From assembly GCA_039986595.1 (NCBI GenBank), contig JBDWQJ010000004.1:248001-312000 (forward strand): DNA of 64,000 bases, in the 5' to 3' direction. The notes below the pieces were generated by a model. The model was not told where the DNA came from. It saw only the letters and a program-made list of their open reading frames with translations, and searched no databases. Below are positions 61,901 to 64,000 of this stretch, in pieces. This stretch comes from Lentilitoribacter sp039986595 (GTDB lineage: Bacteria; Pseudomonadota; Alphaproteobacteria; Rhizobiales; Rhizobiaceae). Within the stretch, counting starts at the first letter, position 1. Each line of letters begins with the position of its first letter. A program made the translations under genes and the position numbers.

Positions 61901-62263
61901 GACAAACTTATTATAGCCGATGAATGCCCAACAGGTCGCCATTGCTGATGCAACGACCAAAGCAAATATAGGTCTTAAGTCTACAAATAAGAATAACAAC
62001 CCGGCATAGACACCATAATTAATCAGCGCTGAACTTAAGCCCACGCTACCATAACGAACGCCTTCTGAGGCAACCGAGCGTCCACCTTTTTGAAAAGTGA
62101 TGTTGCGATTGATGATCCAGGTGCAGCCCATAGCCGCAGCGATCGCAAAAATACGCGCGCTAAAGGGGTCCAATGTTGTAAACCTGAGCAACAAAAGAAG
62201 CACACCAACATCCGCGGCAAACCCCACGCTACCTGCCATTAGAAAAAATATGATCTTCTTCAT
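61877..62263 (-). CDS. GtrA-family membrane protein
   Basis: 128 residues, four predicted helices (about 5-25, 35-50, 75-95 and 100-118) as in GtrA, a flippase-like partner for lipid-linked sugar in O-antigen or teichoic-acid glucosylation. MGCTWIINRNITFQ near 45 and FIGYNKFVYG near the end are characteristic. No glycosyltransferase gene (gtrB) is adjacent, so its partner and substrate are unknown. Confidence 0.8.
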   Translation of the reverse strand: MKKIIFFLMAGSVGFAADVGVLLLLLRFTTLDPFSARIFAIAAAMGCTWIINRNITFQKGGRSVASEGVRYGSVGLSSALINYGVYAGLLFLFVDLRPIFALVVASAMATCWAFIGYNKFVYGSPKKD

Positions 62264-62632
62264 GCAACTTTCGGTGCTCGATCATCATCAGGTTAAATTA
62301 CCGGGTTAATCCGGTATTTCCTGCGATGCCTGTTTCAATTTCTAAACATCTTTATCCTGACGATGCGCAGACTGCAAACTTTCAATACTCATATATAGTC
62401 ATGGACTTTGTTCATATCGAGATTTTATGAAGAATTTTGATATAGAATTTGATGTTGCGTCTGAAAATGGCAGGTTTGATGGCTTAATTCTCCATGTAAA
62501 TGTCGAATAATGGCCACAGACTTAACAACTGAAATAGGTGATCTTTCACAATCCTCAGTCAAGCCTTGAATGGTTTAAAATGAACGCTATGCTTAAGGCG
62601 TGATTTGCGCGTCCATATGAATAGGAAACTTT
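62264..62632. other. 369-base intergenic stretch
   Basis: It lies between the divergent GtrA-family gene and mepA. No RNA gene, clear terminator or operator palindrome was found. A 27-codon ATG frame (62427-62510) has no ribosome-binding site. The stretch presumably holds both promoters. Confidence 0.5.
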
Positions 62633-63643
62633 ATGCAATCTTCTTCAATGTTCAAACGACTGGCCTCCACATTTTTGGTTTTTATCATGTCTTTGCAATA
62701 CGGATTGACTGAAGAAAAAGCAGCAAAATATCTCTTTGGCGCGAAAAAACTACCAACTGTTATGCCTGCGGCCTCGCATGGGTTTTATACAAAAGGATGT
62801 TTATCAGGCGGCGTTGCTATTCCTATTGACGGCCCAACTTGGCAGGCCATGCGATTAGAGCGCAATCGCCGCTGGGGACACCCAACTCTTATTGCGATGG
62901 TTAAAGATTTATCTCAAAAAACGTCAGCCCATGATGGTTGGCCCGGGCTTTTGGTCGGTGATATCTCCCAGCCGCGTGGCGGTCCGATGTTATCTGGGCA
63001 CGCATCTCACCAAGTGGGTCTTGATGCTGATATCTGGCTGACACCTATGCCATCCCGTACACTCACACACACTGAACGCACGAATATGAGCGCGATTTCT
63101 GTTTTGAAAAAGGGGGAGTTAAAAGTCGATCAAAACATTTGGACCCCTGCTCATGCAAAGCTTATCATGCGCGCTGCTGGTTATAACGATGTCGAACGCC
63201 TGTTTGTGCACCCCGCGATTAAACGAGAATTATGCGACAACTGGCAGGGAGACCGCACTCATTTGGGCAAGGTTCGTCCCTATTACGGACATCATTATCA
63301 TTTCCATATCCGTATGAAATGCCTTTCAGGATCACCAAATTGCAAACGGCAAGCGGCTGTGCCAAAAGGCGATGGATGTGGCGCACCTCTTGATTGGTGG
63401 TTTGAACCTGCAAGATGGGCACCGCCAAAACCAAAAAAACCTGGTGTTAAGCCAAAGCCGCGCAAGCTTAAAAGCATGGCAGATTTACCAAATTCATGCG
63501 CTGTTGTTTTAAATGGGCCAACGCCAAAATCTGAAGCCGATGTAACTTTGGGTAAAATGGTGTTTTCGCAGGTGCAGTTAAATTATACTGGCCGACCGGA
63601 CTTTAAATCTATAAAAGACGTGCCATTACCGTCCGATAGTTAA
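62633..63643 (+). CDS. mepA: Penicillin-insensitive murein endopeptidase (MepA, peptidase M74)
   Basis: 336 residues. A hydrophobic N-terminus (LASTFLVFIMSLQYGLT) suggests export. The M74 metal site is visible as LSGHASHQVGLDADIWLTP near 120 (His and Asp) and HYHFHIRMKC near 220 (His-x-His). It cleaves D-Ala-mDAP crosslinks in peptidoglycan. The C-terminal third (KPKKPGVKPKPRKLK, then about 60 residues) extends the usual length and is Lys/Pro-rich, perhaps binding the cell wall. Confidence 0.9.
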   Translation: MQSSSMFKRLASTFLVFIMSLQYGLTEEKAAKYLFGAKKLPTVMPAASHGFYTKGCLSGGVAIPIDGPTWQAMRLERNRRWGHPTLIAMVKDLSQKTSAHDGWPGLLVGDISQPRGGPMLSGHASHQVGLDADIWLTPMPSRTLTHTERTNMSAISVLKKGELKVDQNIWTPAHAKLIMRAAGYNDVERLFVHPAIKRELCDNWQGDRTHLGKVRPYYGHHYHFHIRMKCLSGSPNCKRQAAVPKGDGCGAPLDWWFEPARWAPPKPKKPGVKPKPRKLKSMADLPNSCAVVLNGPTPKSEADVTLGKMVFSQVQLNYTGRPDFKSIKDVPLPSDS

Positions 63644-63669
63644 AACGCCAATGAGCAAGACTAAATTTT

Positions 63670-64000
63670 ATGACCGATAAAAGAAAAATCGCATTGGTTG
63701 CGCATGACCAAAAAAAAGATGACCTGACTGACTTTGCGGTGACACATAAATCCGCCCTTGGTGATTATGAAATTGTTGCAACCGGAACCACAGGCGGCCG
63801 TATCGCCGAAGCTTGCCCTGAACTTCAGGTTACAAGAATGAAAAGCGGCCCTTTGGGTGGTGATCAGCAAATTGGCGGGCTGATTGCTGATGGAAAAGTC
63901 GATATGTTGATTTTCTTTGTTGACCCGTTGACCCCAATGCCGCATGACGTAGACGTTAAAGCTTTGATGCGATTAGCAGTGCTATATGACATTCCTATGG
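63670..64000 (+). CDS. mgsA: Methylglyoxal synthase (cut by window edge)
   Basis: 110 residues are visible from the ATG at 63670. KIALVAHDQKKDDLTDF, VATGTTGGRIAEACP, MKSGPLGGDQQIGGLI (with the catalytic Asp) and FFVDPLTPMPHDVDVKALMR are all family hallmarks. It makes methylglyoxal from dihydroxyacetone phosphate, a safety valve under phosphate shortage. It follows mepA by 26 bases and may be co-transcribed. The last 15-40 residues lie outside. Confidence 0.92.
   Translation, partial: MTDKRKIALVAHDQKKDDLTDFAVTHKSALGDYEIVATGTTGGRIAEACPELQVTRMKSGPLGGDQQIGGLIADGKVDMLIFFVDPLTPMPHDVDVKALMRLAVLYDIPM

Noticed and set aside
62427..62510. 27-codon ORF in the gtrA-mepA gap
   Set aside because: No ribosome-binding site, no family resemblance, and it lies in an AT-rich intergenic stretch.

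Overview
The window looks like chromosomal DNA of an alphaproteobacterium, most likely a Hyphomicrobiales (Rhizobiales) member of moderate to low GC content (mid-40s percent by eye). Supports are the TIGR02300 / tRNA-Ala / aroA-cmk-rpsA neighbourhood, a RibN-type riboflavin transporter under an FMN riboswitch, a RamB-like short-chain acyl regulator beside acs, and overall protein resemblance. No rRNA, CRISPR array, insertion sequence, phage or plasmid origin was seen. The left edge cuts a dimethylglycine/sarcosine dehydrogenase-family gene and the right edge cuts mgsA.

Region by region. 1-10.3 kb: a xylose regulon, with the ABC transporter xylFHG read leftward from a divergent ROK regulator. 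The regulator heads a tightly coupled rightward unit of a secreted di-heme c-type oxidoreductase, a secreted FG-GAP/ASPIC-UnbV protein and an SDR resembling Caulobacter D-xylose dehydrogenase XylB. 10.3-22.6 kb: an acetate/short-chain acid locus, with acs downstream of a five-gene branched-chain-type ABC importer, a divergent RamB-like regulator, then a receiver-only response regulator, a small two-helix protein and an SSS-STAC histidine kinase (CrbS-like). 22.7-33 kb: a DEAD-box helicase, AcuI-type reductase, LysR regulator, DUF1330 protein, glycerol kinase, a P-loop kinase, otnK and divergent otnC, and a BioF2/CelD-type acetyltransferase. 33-37.8 kb: housekeeping tRNA-Ala(GGC), TIGR02300, aroA, cmk and rpsA. 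37.8-39.3 kb: a small accessory islet (DUF1508 gene, XRE repressor, ImmA/IrrE-type protease) with two matching palindromic operators, between two look-alike terminators. 39.4-44.9 kb: hybrid histidine kinase, ribN with its FMN riboswitch, GNAT, an FMN-dependent alpha-hydroxy-acid dehydrogenase and an RNase D-like exonuclease.

45-52.7 kb: a TPP-riboswitch operon thiD-thiO-thiS-thiG-thiE-thiF-thiY-tenA-thiZ-thiX. It builds the thiazole moiety and couples it to a pyrimidine that is apparently salvaged, because no thiC is present here. 52.7-64 kb: gamma-glutamyltransferase, a transglutaminase-like cysteine peptidase, an alpha/beta hydrolase, the translation cluster infC (ATT start)-rpmI-rplT-pheS-(unknown gene)-pheT, a GtrA-family membrane protein, mepA and the start of mgsA.

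The most interesting candidates are (i) the XRE/ImmA/DUF1508 islet, which reads as a compact protease-released repressor switch, (ii) the two exported proteins of unknown role embedded in the xylose unit, (iii) the acs-ABC-RamB-SSS kinase locus, and (iv) the unknown gene wedged between pheS and pheT. Function calls rest on motifs and recalled family knowledge; no search was run.
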